This document shows, one piece after another, positions 40,971-54,998 of a stretch of DNA of 64,000 bases. A model generated the notes under the pieces. The model ran no database searches, was not told the origin of the DNA, and saw only the letters and a list, made by a program, of their open reading frames with translations. The position numbers and the translations under genes were made by a program. Origin of the DNA: Coturnix japonica (taxonomy: Eukaryota; Chordata; Aves; Galliformes; Phasianidae); the NCBI RefSeq assembly GCF_001577835.2, contig NC_029529.1, positions 11,171,380-11,235,379 of the forward strand. Direction: 5' to 3'. Each line of letters begins with the position of its first letter. Position 1 is the first letter of the stretch.

Positions 40971-43900
40971 ATGGCGGCCAGGGGCGCCTCACGCTGGTTC
41001 GGGGTCGCCGCCGCCGCCGCCGCCGTGAGGAGCCGCGGGCCGAGGGACGGGCGGCTGCCGCTGGTCTGGATCGTACGAGGGCTCCGGGATGTACCCGGCA
41101 CCGGCAACCGCCGCCTGCTGCAACCGGGAACCGGGACACAGCGCCACGGTGAGCGGGGAGGGGGCGGCGGGCAGAGGTGACGGGCTGTGTGTGTTGTGTT
41201 GTGTTGTGTGTTGTGTTGTGTTGTGTTGTGTTGTGCTGTGTGTTGTGTTGTGTTGTGTTGTGTTGTGCTGTGTGTTGTGTTGTGTTGTGTGCTGTGTGAT
41301 CTATGGGCTGTGTTGTGCTGTGTGTGCAGTGTGTTGTGTGTTGTGTGTGTTGTGTGTTGTGCTGTGTGTGTTGTGTTGTGTGTGTTGTGCTGTATGTTGT
41401 GTGTGTTGTGTTGTGTTGTGCTGTATGTGCTGTGTGCTGACGTCTCCTCTGCTCCGCTCTCCCCCAGGCCCACACCGCGCTCCTGCCGCCTGGTTCCATG
41501 TCAGCTTGTCCCGCTCCAAGGAGGATTACTACGAGGTGCTGGGGGTGCCACGCTCTGCCAGCCAGAAGGAGATCAAGAAGGCGTACTACCAGGCACGGCG
41601 CTGCGACGGGATCCTTCACAGCCCAAACAATCCGTGATGCTGGATCTGAGCTGTGCCCGGGGTGCGGGTGTGTTAAAGTGAAGTAGTTCTGGCGCTAATA
41701 CGTCTTTTTTCTCTTGTTCAGCTGGCAAAGAAATACCATCCTGACACGAACAAGGACGACCCCAAAGCTAAGGAGAAGTTTGCTCAGCTGGCAGAAGCCT
41801 ACGAGGTAACGTGCAGCGTTTTGGCATCAAGACAAGGAGTAAAGGCTGCAGCAGCACCAGGATCAGATGGAGGGAGATGTTTCCTCTTCTTATTTGTGTT
41901 TGCATGGTGTCAGTGTGTTCTGCTTTAGGTTTGGGCAGCTCTTCCCCAGCACATTATCTGTCCCATGTTTCCAATGTAGCTGGATGTGCTTCCAGCTCTG
42001 CATTTTTGCTTGCCCTTGTGAGGGACACAGATGGGAAGGCTGGGCACTGCAGTGGAAATACATCTTAAATGAGCAAACAAAACTGGTGGTGGCTCTTTGA
42101 GGACGGTACATTGCACTGTGCCGTTTCTGCTCTTTGCCTTGCTTTGTGCTGGCTCTTCCTCTTATGGGCTTCCAAATTTACCCAAGCATTCTTACCACCA
42201 GCTTTCAAGAAGTATATGAGTGATCAGATAAGTAAATAAGTTACTCTTACTTATGAGCTGCTAAGAGCTTGCCATCTTACTGCTGACAAGACGGGTAGCA
42301 AGGAAGAAGGGGCTTTACATTAATTTATCTGATCACAAGAGTGGGGTGCTCTTCATAGAGTCGTAGCATGGACTGGGTTGAAAAGGACCCCAAAGGTCAT
42401 CTCGTTTCAACCCCCTGCTATGTGCAGGGTCACTATTACCAGACCAGGCTGCTCAGAGCTGCATCCAGCCTGGATCTTGTTTAGGATCTTCCTAATGATG
42501 TAGAGGTTTGAGCAATATAGTGTTGGTAATGTGGACAGCTTGGGGTTCTCTGAGGGGCAGTCCAGGGCTCTCTGTGTTGCCTGGGGTCTGAGGAGTGTCC
42601 TGATGGCACTGTTCTTTTGCCTAAAGGTCCTGAGTGATGAAGTGAAGCGGAAGCAATACGATGCTTATGGGACGGCCAGTTTTGATGCAGGTGCGACTGG
42701 TGCTGGTGCTGGGCGCCAGTATTGGAGCAGTGGTCCATCGATTGACCCAGAGGAGCTGTTCAGGAAAATCTTTGGAGAGTTTTCAGGCTCCTCCTTTGGC
42801 GACTTTCAGAATGTCTTTGACCAGCCGCAGGAGGTACGAAACGGGTGTATTTCCTGTCACAGGGCGAGCTGCAGCAAAGGATTTGCTTCTGAGATTGTCA
42901 GCACGTGAGCGTCCTGTTGTATGGGTGGGGGTGGTTTTGTTAAGCCATAGGTTGCATTCTGCACACCTCCAGACTCGGTGTTTTTTTGTGGACCTCATCT
43001 GGTGTTTCCTCACACCCATCAGCGCTGCCAAACAATCTCTATCACTGTAAGGTATCTTTCCTGCTCTGAATTGTTTTACATGTTTGCTTTGTAATGCAAT
43101 GCTGAAAACCACAGAATACCTTTTAACTATAAAACAAGCCTTCCAGCGTTGGATTTGACTTCTTAATTGGCTGAATTCTTCAACTTAATTGGCCTAACTC
43201 CGCAGTAGAGCTCATTTTAAAACCTATTTCTTGTTCTTTGTACTGCGGCTAAGTGCTGTTTAAGCACTGACAACCTGGATTCAGGTAATGCCTTCAGAAA
43301 TGCTTGGTATTCAGTACTTCTCTATTGACTAGAAGTGACTTCTCTGTGATAAACAGAACTTCCTGTTCTGTGGAGTTTTGCACCCACCTGTTTCTTCTCC
43401 CCCTCCATTACCCGTGTATAATTTAAGCATTGTTTGATATTTGGTCAGAACCAATTTCAGTTTGCTTATGATCCCATCACACACTGGTTGTGGGCTGATG
43501 GCAATGTTTCCTGTACAGTACATCATGGATCTGACATTCACACAAGCAGCAAAAGGCGTGAACAAGGAGATTGTGGTGAACATCAACGATGCCTGCGAGC
43601 GGTGCAACGGGAAAGGAAACGAACCTGGTACCAAAGTGCAGCGCTGCCACTACTGCAATGGCACTGGCATGGTAAGTCTTTCTTAAGAGACAGGTTCTGC
43701 TGTACTTGTATTTCTTGGCACAAGTCACCCTTCCACAGTTTCTTAATAACATCATCAGCTTCTTGAGTGAAGCCAGGTTAACGTGGACTTGATGTTGAAT
43801 ATTTGGAAATGTGCTCTGTCAAGCTAAAAGCAGGACAAGGTCATCTGGGACTGTGTGTGATATAACAATTCTGAAATTACTTGGGACTTAAGTAGAATAC

Positions 43901-46900
43901 TTTGAATTGAGGGTTGGGGAGAGGAGGAAGACAAGGATAACTTTAGGGTAACCACTGAATGAGAAGTTACGTGCTACTTAGAGTAAGTAAAGAAATAATC
44001 AAGCTTCAGAGAGCCCAAATATTCTTGGTCAATCACTGTCGGTGGTGTGAAAGTGAGAAGTACCATCTTGATAGCAAATGTTTGTGTGATCATTTGTACG
44101 ACCTGTTTTCTTCACTAGGAAACAATAAACACTGGCCCCTTTGTAATGCGATCTACGTGCCGAAGATGTGGAGGTCGTGCTTCCATCATAACAACACCAT
44201 GTGTGGTATGTCGAGGAACGGGGCAAACCAAACAGAAGAAGACAGTGATAGTTCCTGTGCCGGCTGGTTAGTGTTGTGTTTGTGTGCTGCTCTCTGTTAC
44301 AGTGACCGTAGTTATTTCCACTAGGCTGACAGCAAGGCGCTTACCTATAAAGCGAGGCTTTCTCTGCCAGCTGTGGGTGTCAAAGCAATGTAAAGTTGTT
44401 TTACTTTGGAGAAGTTATCCTAAGAATAAAGCAGGCTGATAACTTGGTCACTGAAAGTGTGCACAATGAGAAACCTTCTGACCATGCATTTATACATAGT
44501 AGGTAAAAATGTTTGTCCCTTTTGGAGCTGAAGTTCTGGTTCTTGAGTGGATCCTTCTAGACAAGTTTTGAAGATTTAAGCTTTGCAAAGGTTTTGTCAG
44601 CTTGTATTTCTCATTGCTCTTGATGAAATTGGTGGGGATGGGAATCTTGCAAGCCTGAGCTTAGCTCAGAAGAGTTTGCTGTTTGCTTTTGTCAGCAGAG
44701 GGAAAAAGCAAAAACAGGAGCAGTGGGACTGAAGACTTGATGCCTCGAGGCTGCCTTGGGTGGCAGCTGGTGGTTTCCCAGTAGTTTGTAGAGGCTGCCC
44801 AGCGTGGCTCAGTCTGATGCATTTCCTGGATGAATTGTGTAGGGATTGAGGTTGTGAAGCTGTGTAGGGGTGCCCCTCTGCTCGGCAGCAGCAGTCACCT
44901 CTGAGGCACAGCTGTGTGCTGCTGCACCTCCTGGACTGGGGTTTGCTCTGCTTTTCACTGGCAGGTCTTGTGCTGCTCAGGTGCTGCTGAGGTGGGATGG
45001 GGAGGGATGCGAGCAGAAGAGCTGTACGAATTCCAGTAGCACATGGATCACAATACAAGATAACTTCCCTTTGTTTTTTCCCCCCCTCTTCCTAATGCAG
45101 GTGTTGAGGATGGGCAGACTGTTCGGATGCCTGTAGGCAAGAAGGAAATTTTCATTACCTTCCGGGTATGTATTGTTACAGCACAAGCTCTTCCTGCTAC
45201 TAAGGCTGTTATTTATTCCCTTCACAACTGTGGGAAGTCTGAATGGGGGATGGCAGGAGAAAGAGCAAGTGATCCTTTGAAACAGCTGAGGTAACGTGAT
45301 CCTCATGAGCCTGCAGAAGGTCTGCATTGTAACATTCAGTCTGCTCCTCTGGAGCTGTGCTGCTCATTCCAGGATGAGGCCTTTATGGTCGTGTGCATCA
45401 AAATACAGAGCAGGTTCTCGATGCCTTGAGAGTTTGATGTGGAGATTTGAAGAAGCTTTCTGCGCCCAGGAGGGCTGCAGGAATGTGCACACGAGGCTGG
45501 TCAAGTGTCCTTTTGCAGACTTGCATTAAGTGCTGCTTTGCACATTCTTTGTAGCTGGGGCCCTCTTCTCCTGCAGGTAACAATATGCACCTCTGTCAAT
45601 GAGAACCTTTTTCCATTACCTTTGTGCTGCAGGAGAATTTAATTCTCTTCCAGTTTTCAAAGCTGCTACTAAAGTTCTTGCCCTCCTCCTCTGGCTTTCC
45701 CTTTTTCAGGGCCCTGGACAAGACAGTGTCATCTTTGTCTGCAGTATTGCACTGACTGTAATGAACTAACAAACAGGATTAGTGGGGGGGAGTTGCTTAG
45801 ATAAGCAGACGTACTCCTAAATCTCTGGCTAATTACAGTTACGTAATGATCTGTGCTGTTCTAAAAGACTGAACATTAAGCTAAACTAGTCATTACCATG
45901 GACGGTAAAGAACATGACTACTGCTTTCTTCTATGTTTTCTGCTGAGATCTTTCAAAGTAGCTTACCTTACCTTGTTCACTTTGTATTGTTCTGCTTTCT
46001 GTTTTGTGGAACTACCTACCTTCTAGGTTCAAAAAAGCTCAGTGTTCAGAAGAAATGGAGCAGATATCCATTCAGAGCTCCTTATTTCGGTAGCACAGGC
46101 TGTGCTGGGAGGGACAGCCAGGTGTCAAGGCTTGTATGAGACAATCAATATCACAGTAAGTAACGTTACGTGGAAGAGCTCTGGCATAAATCAGTGTGGG
46201 ACATCAGAGCCTTCTGAGTCCATCTGGATCAGGTTTCAGACTCACTAAGGATTGAATGTCAGGTAGTTTGTGACCTGCCTTGGTCACACCTGCTTTACAG
46301 CTCACTGTGTGGGGACATGGGAAGGAGGGGCTGGATGGATTGCTGGACACATCCCATCCAACATCTACTACACTGTGCTAGTTTCTTTTACTCTGTCCTG
46401 AAAAAGCTTTTCCATCAGTATTGACTTCACCCCTGAGCGTGTCCAGCTGCACAATTATACCAGATCTGCCATCTTATTTTGAATCTCATTAGTGAAATAC
46501 TTGTTATAAACATGTGCTAACTACATACATGCATGCAATGGAACAATGAACGTGACACCTCTGTGTTCACAGATACCACCTGGTATTCAGCCAGACCAGA
46601 GAATTCGAATTAGTGGGAAAGGCATTCCCAAGGTTAACAGTTACGGCTACGGAGACCACTACATTCACGTGAAGATAAAAGTTCCTCAGTAAGTAATATG
46701 GATTTCTGTGAGATCTGAAGCTTCTTGCAATAAAATCTTGCTCAGGAAGATTTTATGAGGATTTCTCACTGCTTTATCAAGATCTGTGTTGAATCTTCTT
46801 TGGACAGCTTATGCTGTGCTGGTCAGCCAAGGAATTCATTCCTTGAGTTGTGCCCTATGACGTTCTATTGCAGCTCCACACGGTTCCTCTCAGCACTTCC

Positions 46901-48866
46901 ACAGATTCTAATTTTTTTGGTGTAATTTTTTGGTCACATCTCTGGTTGTCCCAGATATACATAAGTCCCACTGGGCTTATGTATAGATTGCCCACATGAG
47001 GGTCACCATAGGGATTCCCGGTGAATGCCACAAGTATTAATCCTCTACTTCCATTGGCTGCCTCTCGTGCTTACTGCCAGAGGAGAGTGAGGAAACCTGC
47101 AAATACCTTTGTCTCCAAAGGCAGCCGTTACCAGCGCTTCTGTCTTTGACCTGCAGGAGGCTGACGGATCGCCAGAGAGCCTTAATGATGAGCTACGCTG
47201 AGGATGAGACCGATGTGGAGGGCACAGTGAATGGAGTCACAAATACAACATCAGGTGAGCTGTGGCAATGAGTGTCCCTTCCCCATGGAGCTGGTGTGGG
47301 GCTGCTCAGTGCTTCCTGAGGGGTCAAGAACAGGAAAGGGAGCTGAGGTGGCATTCAGATGGAGCTGTCAGCACAACCTGCCAAGCATGTTATTTAGCAA
47401 TCATTTTATGATGCTAATAGGCTGCAGCATAAAACAAAGCAGCAGCTTCTTCCCAAGACACGTTACTCTGCTATGCATTGGGCGATGTTTTTGTGACCAA
47501 GGAGTAGGTGTTGAGGTACTTTGGGGTCCCAACAAGATCTGGTGAGTTGGCATGGAGTGATGGATGCCTTCTGCTGCCTGCTTTCAACCCCACACCAGTA
47601 GTAACTTCTTCATTGCAGGGGTGGAGAAGGGAACGTGCTTCAGGCCAGCTCTCTGCATGAGAATCTGTTCTTCTCACTGCTTGCTTCTGACTGCAGCAGG
47701 GATGTTTCTCCTTGAAAGCTGGAGAGAAACATTGCTGTCAAGGTTGTTCTGAGCCATGTTCTGTGCACATGGGAAAACCTTGGATAGAAATGTCCACTGG
47801 TGCTGAGTGTGGACTGTAGTCAGCAGACAGCACCAAGCATGGTAGAGAGCATGAAGTCAGCTGGGAGTTTTGTAAAGCTGCTTTTTCAGCTCCAGATTAA
47901 AAGCCTGGATCTTGAGAGGAAGGGCAGAGATCTCTTAAACACAATTAAGCAACAAGTTGGATTAAAAGCAATGCCAGCAGTTTGCAGTTTAGAGCCAGGC
48001 TGCTGCTGAATGCCTGTCCTGGTTCAGGGAGCAGAAAGGACCCTTAGTGGATGGGAGCATGTTGTGCTGCAGGCCTGAGATTTCACAGCATTGCATCAGT
48101 CTGAGCTTTGAGGCAGCGGGGGGAGGATGGGGAGGGCTGGGCTTTGTGTCCTCTGTGTGCAAAGAAAGCCTGAGGGAGATTTGGGTTCTTTGTTATTGAC
48201 AAACTAGATAAAGCAGAGTAGCAAATAATGCTGGTTTTGGGGTATCCTTTGTTGCTGTAGCTACTTCTTGGGGCAAAAAAACTTCTCAGGACCTTTTCTA
48301 AATAGGAAGGACTTGCTGGCTGCTGCCAATAGGGTTCCTTATCTGGACACTTGTTCTGGAATACCTGCAGCCTTCGAGTTCAGTTTCTCCTTGCTGCATG
48401 AGAATGGCTTGTGACAGCCTCCTCCTGTGGCTTCACACTGCTTTGCACCACTGACGGCACAGACAGTGAAGCAGGGGGAGACAGACCATGTTACAGGAGA
48501 CAGACCATTTTAGGGGAGACAGACCATTTTAGGGACCACCGGTGCAGCTCTTACTTCCATTAGGTGACATCCGTCTGTAGCAGAGCCACCAAGTTGCATT
48601 CTGTGACAGACTCTCACTTCTTGAGTGTGCAGCACAGGAGTTCCTTTGCTGGTTGGAGGGCTGGGAAGAGGGAAGAGAGCAGTGTCCTTCTTCTCTCAGA
48701 GCTTTGGCTGCTGGTGGGAGGTGTAGCAGCCTGAGGAATGTATCTGACTGCAGCCCTTTGCTGTTTGTGTCCAGGTGGCAGGGCCACGGCTAGTGCTGAC
48801 AGGCCTGAGGCTGAGGAGAACAAGGAGGGATTCCTTTCCAAACTAAAGAAAATGTTTAGTTCCTGA
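40971..48866 (+). CDS. DNAJA3: DNAJA3 (Tid1), mitochondrial Hsp40 co-chaperone, long form
   Basis: The CDS joins 40971-41148, 41468-41592, 41722-41805, 42627-42833, 43519-43671, 44119-44266, 45101-45165, 46027-46155, 46573-46688, 47157-47254 and 48775-48866: 1395 nt, 464 residues (human 480). An Arg/Ala-rich N terminus acts as mitochondrial presequence. The J domain starts near E78 ([11 protein letters not shown]), with the catalytic HPD at 107-109. A Gly-rich linker follows, then the four-cysteine-pair zinc domain (224-284: [32 protein letters not shown]). The third zinc motif ends in Ala where human has Gly. Two C-terminal substrate-binding domains and the tail [12 protein letters not shown] complete it. 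DNAJA3 stimulates mitochondrial Hsp70 and presents substrates to it. Intron 2 begins with GC rather than GT (CAG|GCACGG at 41593); frame and homology leave no other junction. Confidence 0.96.
41185..41447 (+). repeat. TGTGT/TGTTGTG low-complexity tract in DNAJA3 intron 1
   Basis: Irregular GTGTTGTGTTGTGCTGTG repeats fill almost the whole intron, ending about 20 bp before the exon 2 acceptor. Long open frames over it (His/Thr/Gln or Cys/Val) are artefacts. Confidence 0.9.
41806..42626 (+). other. DNAJA3: DNAJA3 intron 3 with an old CR1 end
   Basis: An 821-bp intron with no exon. The only recognisable element is the CR1 fragment at 42354-42480. Confidence 0.75.
42354..42480 (-). mobile_element. 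CR1 LINE 3' fragment (minus strand)
   Basis: The block begins CATAGAGTCGTAGCATGGAC and continues with the CR1 landmarks GGGTTGAAAAGGACC, AAAGGTCATCTCGTTTCAAC and ACCAGACCAGGCTGCTCAGA. CR1 ends in ATTCTATG repeats, so a copy starting CATAGA is inverted relative to the window. Many mismatches show that it is old. Only the last 130 bp of the element are present, the usual 5'-truncated state. Confidence 0.85.
42834..43518 (+). other. DNAJA3: DNAJA3 intron 4, no gene
   Basis: A 685-bp AT-rich intron with nothing recognisable. Confidence 0.7.
43672..44118 (+). other. DNAJA3: DNAJA3 intron 5, no gene
   Basis: A 447-bp AT-rich intron with nothing recognisable. I found no boxes of a C/D or H/ACA RNA. 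Confidence 0.65.
44267..45100 (+). other. DNAJA3: DNAJA3 intron 6, no gene
   Basis: An 834-bp intron. It ends in a strong pyrimidine tract before CTAATGCAG. Nothing else is recognisable. Confidence 0.65.
45166..46026 (+). other. DNAJA3: DNAJA3 intron 7, no gene
   Basis: An 861-bp AT-rich intron with nothing recognisable. Confidence 0.65.
46156..46572 (+). other. DNAJA3: DNAJA3 intron 8, no gene
   Basis: A 417-bp intron with nothing recognisable. Confidence 0.65.
46689..47156 (+). other. DNAJA3: DNAJA3 intron 9, no gene
   Basis: A 468-bp intron. A short inverted pair (ATACATAAG ... CTTATGTAT, 46959-46985) is visible around the middle. No exon. Confidence 0.65.
47255..48774 (+). other. DNAJA3: DNAJA3 intron 10 with a short tandem repeat
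   Basis: A 1.5-kb intron. Beyond the 19-bp repeat at 48477-48533 I see no element or exon. Confidence 0.65.
48477..48533 (+). repeat. 19-bp tandem repeat in DNAJA3 intron 10
   Basis: Three copies of GGAGACAGACCATTTTAGG (first copy diverged at its 3' end). Confidence 0.95.
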
Positions 48867-49655
48867 ATCCCCATCTGAGGTAGGAAGCCTCTTATGTTTT
48901 GTCATCGTCTTTCCCCCACACCAATTGGAATGTGCTGTTCTTAGGAGGTAGAAGAAGCAAAAGTACAGCATTGCTTCTTACTTAGCCTCAGGCCTTCCAG
49001 CCGCTGATGTGAGAAGCCCTAGGTGTCCTGTGTGACCTGGAGGGAAAAGGCAGAACCCAAACTGCATCATTGCTGCACCACAAGGGGAAATGCTGCATCC
49101 ATCTGCAGGGAGGTGGTTGGCTGCTCCTGCAGCCCTGCTTCCTGGAAGCACCAGCACACTCAGTGCAGAGCCTGATTCAAAGCACTGAGGGGGTTTCTGT
49201 GAGCTGGTGAACCAGGGCTGGGTGCTGCTGCTGCTGCCATGCAGGAGCTTGTTGGGAGACACAGCTGGGCCTGCAGTGCCTCCAGTGCTGGTCCTCAGGC
49301 TGGACTCATCCCTGACAGCACCAGAACATGCCAGGAAGGATCAGCTGTCCTGAAAGAGCAACAAAGCCCGTGTCACACAGATGAGCAGTGTTGTAGCTCA
49401 GGGCCCAGCTGCTTTTTAGTTGGTGTTGGGGTGCATCTCTTCAGCCATAGCAGGCTGCTGTTCTGGATTCCAGGGTCTCAGCTCTGCTTCCTTTCGCTGT
49501 CAGCTCTGAGCTCATCTTTGCTATAACCAATGAAGCGTGGCTGCAGTTGGGTGTGAGGTGCTCACTGCTGTGCTTGTAGGATGGTCTGGAGGGGCTGCAC
49601 ACTTTAGGCTGATGCATTCAGGAAAGCCTTGACATTTTGCTTGCTTCACTTGCAG

Positions 49656-49678
49656 GGAAACGTTCAACTGGCAACTGA
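49656..49678 (+). CDS. DNAJA3: DNAJA3 alternative terminal coding exon (short isoform, Tid1-S)
   Basis: The acceptor CACTTGCAG ends at 49655. If exon 10 (ending 47254, phase 1) splices here instead of to 48775, the frame reads G-K-R-S-T-G-N-stop. That is the C terminus I recall for the human short isoform. In the long form, exon 11 has its own donor after the stop (CTGAG|GTAGGA at 48880), so this exon then serves as 3' UTR. Both isoforms therefore appear structurally conserved in this bird. Confidence 0.85.
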
Positions 49679-50599
49679 GAGCCAGCAGCAGCACGTCATC
49701 TGAGCAGCTGGGGCTGAATCCTGGCAGCAGGCAATGGGGAGTGAAGGATGTCAGTCAGTAGCACACCGAGAATCCCAGCTGCAGAGGCCACGCCAACAAC
49801 CATCGTGATACAGAAGCAACCCACTGTCCTAGGAAATGGTAACGAAGGAAAACGCCAGCTTTGCAGTAATGGGGATATTTCTTGAGGCTGCTCCATGTCC
49901 TCACTGCCGCCAGAAATGTTTATTTGTTAATAATAGTAAGAAATTGTTTAGAATCCAAAGCAGTGGAAATGTGAACTAAAGATGGTCCATCTTAGCACAG
50001 AGCAGTTTGCTGTATGGAGCCTGAGGTTGCTGCTGCCCGCTCAGGTGCCCTTATGGATGCTAGATGTGCTGTGCTGACTTGGCACCGTGTGTTTCTCCTG
50101 GGAGGTTTCATTCATCAGTGATTCCTAACGTTGTCTTCATGCCATCTCCCTTTTGCTGGGCCTGTGGGATCCCAGCAGCCCAGGCTTCCTCAGCAGCTCG
50201 GGGGCTTCTTAGTCCTGATTTCCTGCAGTGATGGAATCTGCGCTTTGCCTCAGGTGTCCTCCCACACCCACCCCAATTCACTGAAGTCACAACACAGACA
50301 TTATTGCTGCTGAAGGGGTGGAAGTCAATCACCAACCTCTCTGCCAGTTTGTCCAAACTACTTTATTACATTGGCACGACACCCGTAGCACAAATGATTG
50401 GTCAGAAAGTCACCGTCCCCACATGGCTGAGAGCAGAGGGAAGTGGATCGCTCCTTCCAGGCGGAGCTGAGCTCTTGCAGTATGTTCCTGGTTAGTGTAG
50501 CCTGCTGTGTGCTGTGCTGTGCAGGTTCCATCAGCCCACAAACTAATCCATCAGTTAAACAAGAACGTCGTAGTCTTGCCCTTAATTTGCTGAAATAAA
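49679..50599 (+). other. DNAJA3: DNAJA3 3' UTR, poly(A) signal AATAAA at 50594-50599
   Basis: The final exon continues about 920 bp past the alternative stop to AATAAA in TGAAATAAAGC, with a T/G-rich patch downstream. On the minus strand, AATAAA at 50367-50362 could serve the convergent NMRAL1 gene. Confidence 0.75.
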
Positions 50600-50620
50600 G
50601 CACGCGTTGCCTCCTGATTA

Positions 50621-51498
50621 AACTGTCTGTAAAGTGATTCTGTATTCATGTAAATAAGATGGACTTGATAAAGATATTTAACGTGTGCTCTGCCTTGCTG
50701 CCTTGTTTACTCTTCACACCTCCTTCCTCTGCTGCTTTGGCTGTTAGCAGGGCTCAGAGGGCCAGGATGGATAACAGAGCACCTGCCTCGTGGCTGCAGC
50801 TGACTCCTAAGAACAACAGCAGCCATGTCCCAGAGCTCTAATCTAAGTGATGCCTTTGGGGGATGGTGAGGAAGGCTGTTAGAAAACGAGTTTTAAATGT
50901 GAAGGTTGGGCAATTTGGCAGAAGTTTTACTCAGCTGATGAGGGCGGTGTTTGAAATTGGCCCTGGGAGCCCAGAGGCCGGGCTGAGGCTGCTGAAAGCT
51001 GCCTAGAAGGAGGAATTGGGCACAGCTGCTGGGTTACACAGCTCAGTACCCCCAGCACTGACAGTGATAATAAGGGCAGCTCTTTGCCAGGGTGATGCTG
51101 GCTCACCTGTGGTGCCTGAGTGTGGTCCAAGGAGAAACCAAAGCTGCTTCTGGGTACCTGGGATGCCTGACAGAAGGCACTGCCTTTCTGGGCACAGAGC
51201 TGCCGACAGCTGAGTGCACCATAGAGCTGCCTAGGAAAAGTGATCCTGAGAAATTAAGCCACCACCCATAGACAGGAAAACACCCCAAATCACTGGAGAC
51301 ATTATGCAAACAAGTACTTCTCCCACCTGTGTGGAAGCAGCCTCTACCAAGCAGGGTGGCTGCAGGTGCAACAAAGCTTTTCCCACCTCTCCCATCAGCA
51401 CAGAGCAGCCCCCAAGCACTAAGAGTCAACTTCATGGCTCGTGGCCAGGATCCTGCTATGGCTGCAGGAGCTTGGTTGAAAGACTGGAAAACAGAAGG
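50621..51498. other. DNAJA3-NMRAL1 convergent spacer or NMRAL1 3' UTR
   Basis: No exon, repeat or RNA gene is visible. There is no minus-strand AATAAA or ATTAAA between the NMRAL1 stop and 50621, so NMRAL1 either uses a variant signal or extends further. Confidence 0.5.
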
Positions 51499-54138
<2,640 letters not shown>

Positions 54139-54330
54139 GGCGAGAAGCGGAGCCCGCGTTGGACCGAACCTTCCCCGGCTGCGCTGCTCCGAGCACGGAC
54201 AGCAGCGCTCGGCTGCGCGGCGATCAGCTCCGTTGCGCTCCGCCCAGCTCACGCCCTGCTCCGCGCTGATGCTTTCGTTCGGCTCCGCCCGGATACATTC
54301 GGCTCAGCTGGGCCGCGTCCGATTCTGCAA
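54139..54330 (-). promoter_or_regulatory. NMRAL1: NMRAL1 CpG promoter
   Basis: CpG-rich sequence, with GCTCCG-type repeats, lies just upstream of the NMRAL1 start codon and drops to bulk composition by about 54,340. There is no TATA box on the minus strand. The exact start site is not visible. Confidence 0.55.
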
Positions 54331-54894
54331 GTGCTGAAGTCCGGTATAGAAAGTTGGAAAAGAATAATGGAAAGAGTCGCTTTTGGCACGGCTGGATGCT
54401 GTGCGCACAGAGGAGCCGGTCCTGCTTGTCCTCGGCCCAATATGTGCACTGTGTGCCTCCACCTTCGGTGCTCTCAGCTTTGGGTGTGCAGAGCCAGCAG
54501 ATGGACCCCATGGCTCCTGTGGGTCCCTCCCAACCTGATTCTGTCCCAAAGTCTGGGGTCCAGCTGCAGTGAGCTGTCACTGATGGGCACACACTGCACT
54601 GCTGGGACTGGGGCAGGCAATGGGACATGCAGCTCCTTGGGGCTGGCGCGGAACAAGGGTCTGAGAGCTGCCAGGGGGTGGCGACCCGGCCTGGAGCACA
54701 TCCTGGCTGCTGAGAACAGAGCAGATCCCACACAGCATTTCAAATAGACACCACAAAATAGAGTATATAAACCTCACCATGCTGCACTGTGGAATCACAT
54801 CACCCCCGGAGCTCCTCCCCAAAGCAGGTTTCCCACAGCAGGTTGCATAGGAAAATGTCCAGGTTGGGTTTTGAGCAGCTCCTTTCAATACCTC

Positions 54895-54998
54895 GTTTTG
54901 AATATTTCCTTCCAAAGAAGGAAAATCCATGAACTCTCTGGGCAGCTCGTGCCAGGCTCTGGGACCCTCAAAGCAAAGAAGTTCTTCCTTCTGCCCAT
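54895..54998 (-). mobile_element. Degraded CR1 LINE fragment (minus strand)
   Basis: The order AATCCATGAACTCTCTGGGCAG, GTGCCAGGCTCTGGGACCCT and AAAGAAGTTCTTCCTTCTG follows the inverted CR1 segment that normally reads CCACAACCTCTCTGGGCAAC, CAGTGCCTCACCACCCT and AAAGAATTTCTTCC. It is much diverged and has no preserved end, so the limits are approximate. Confidence 0.65.

Noticed and set aside
41187-41681. Cys/Val-rich and His/Thr-rich open frames in DNAJA3 intron 1
   Set aside because: They are translations of the TGTGT low-complexity tract.
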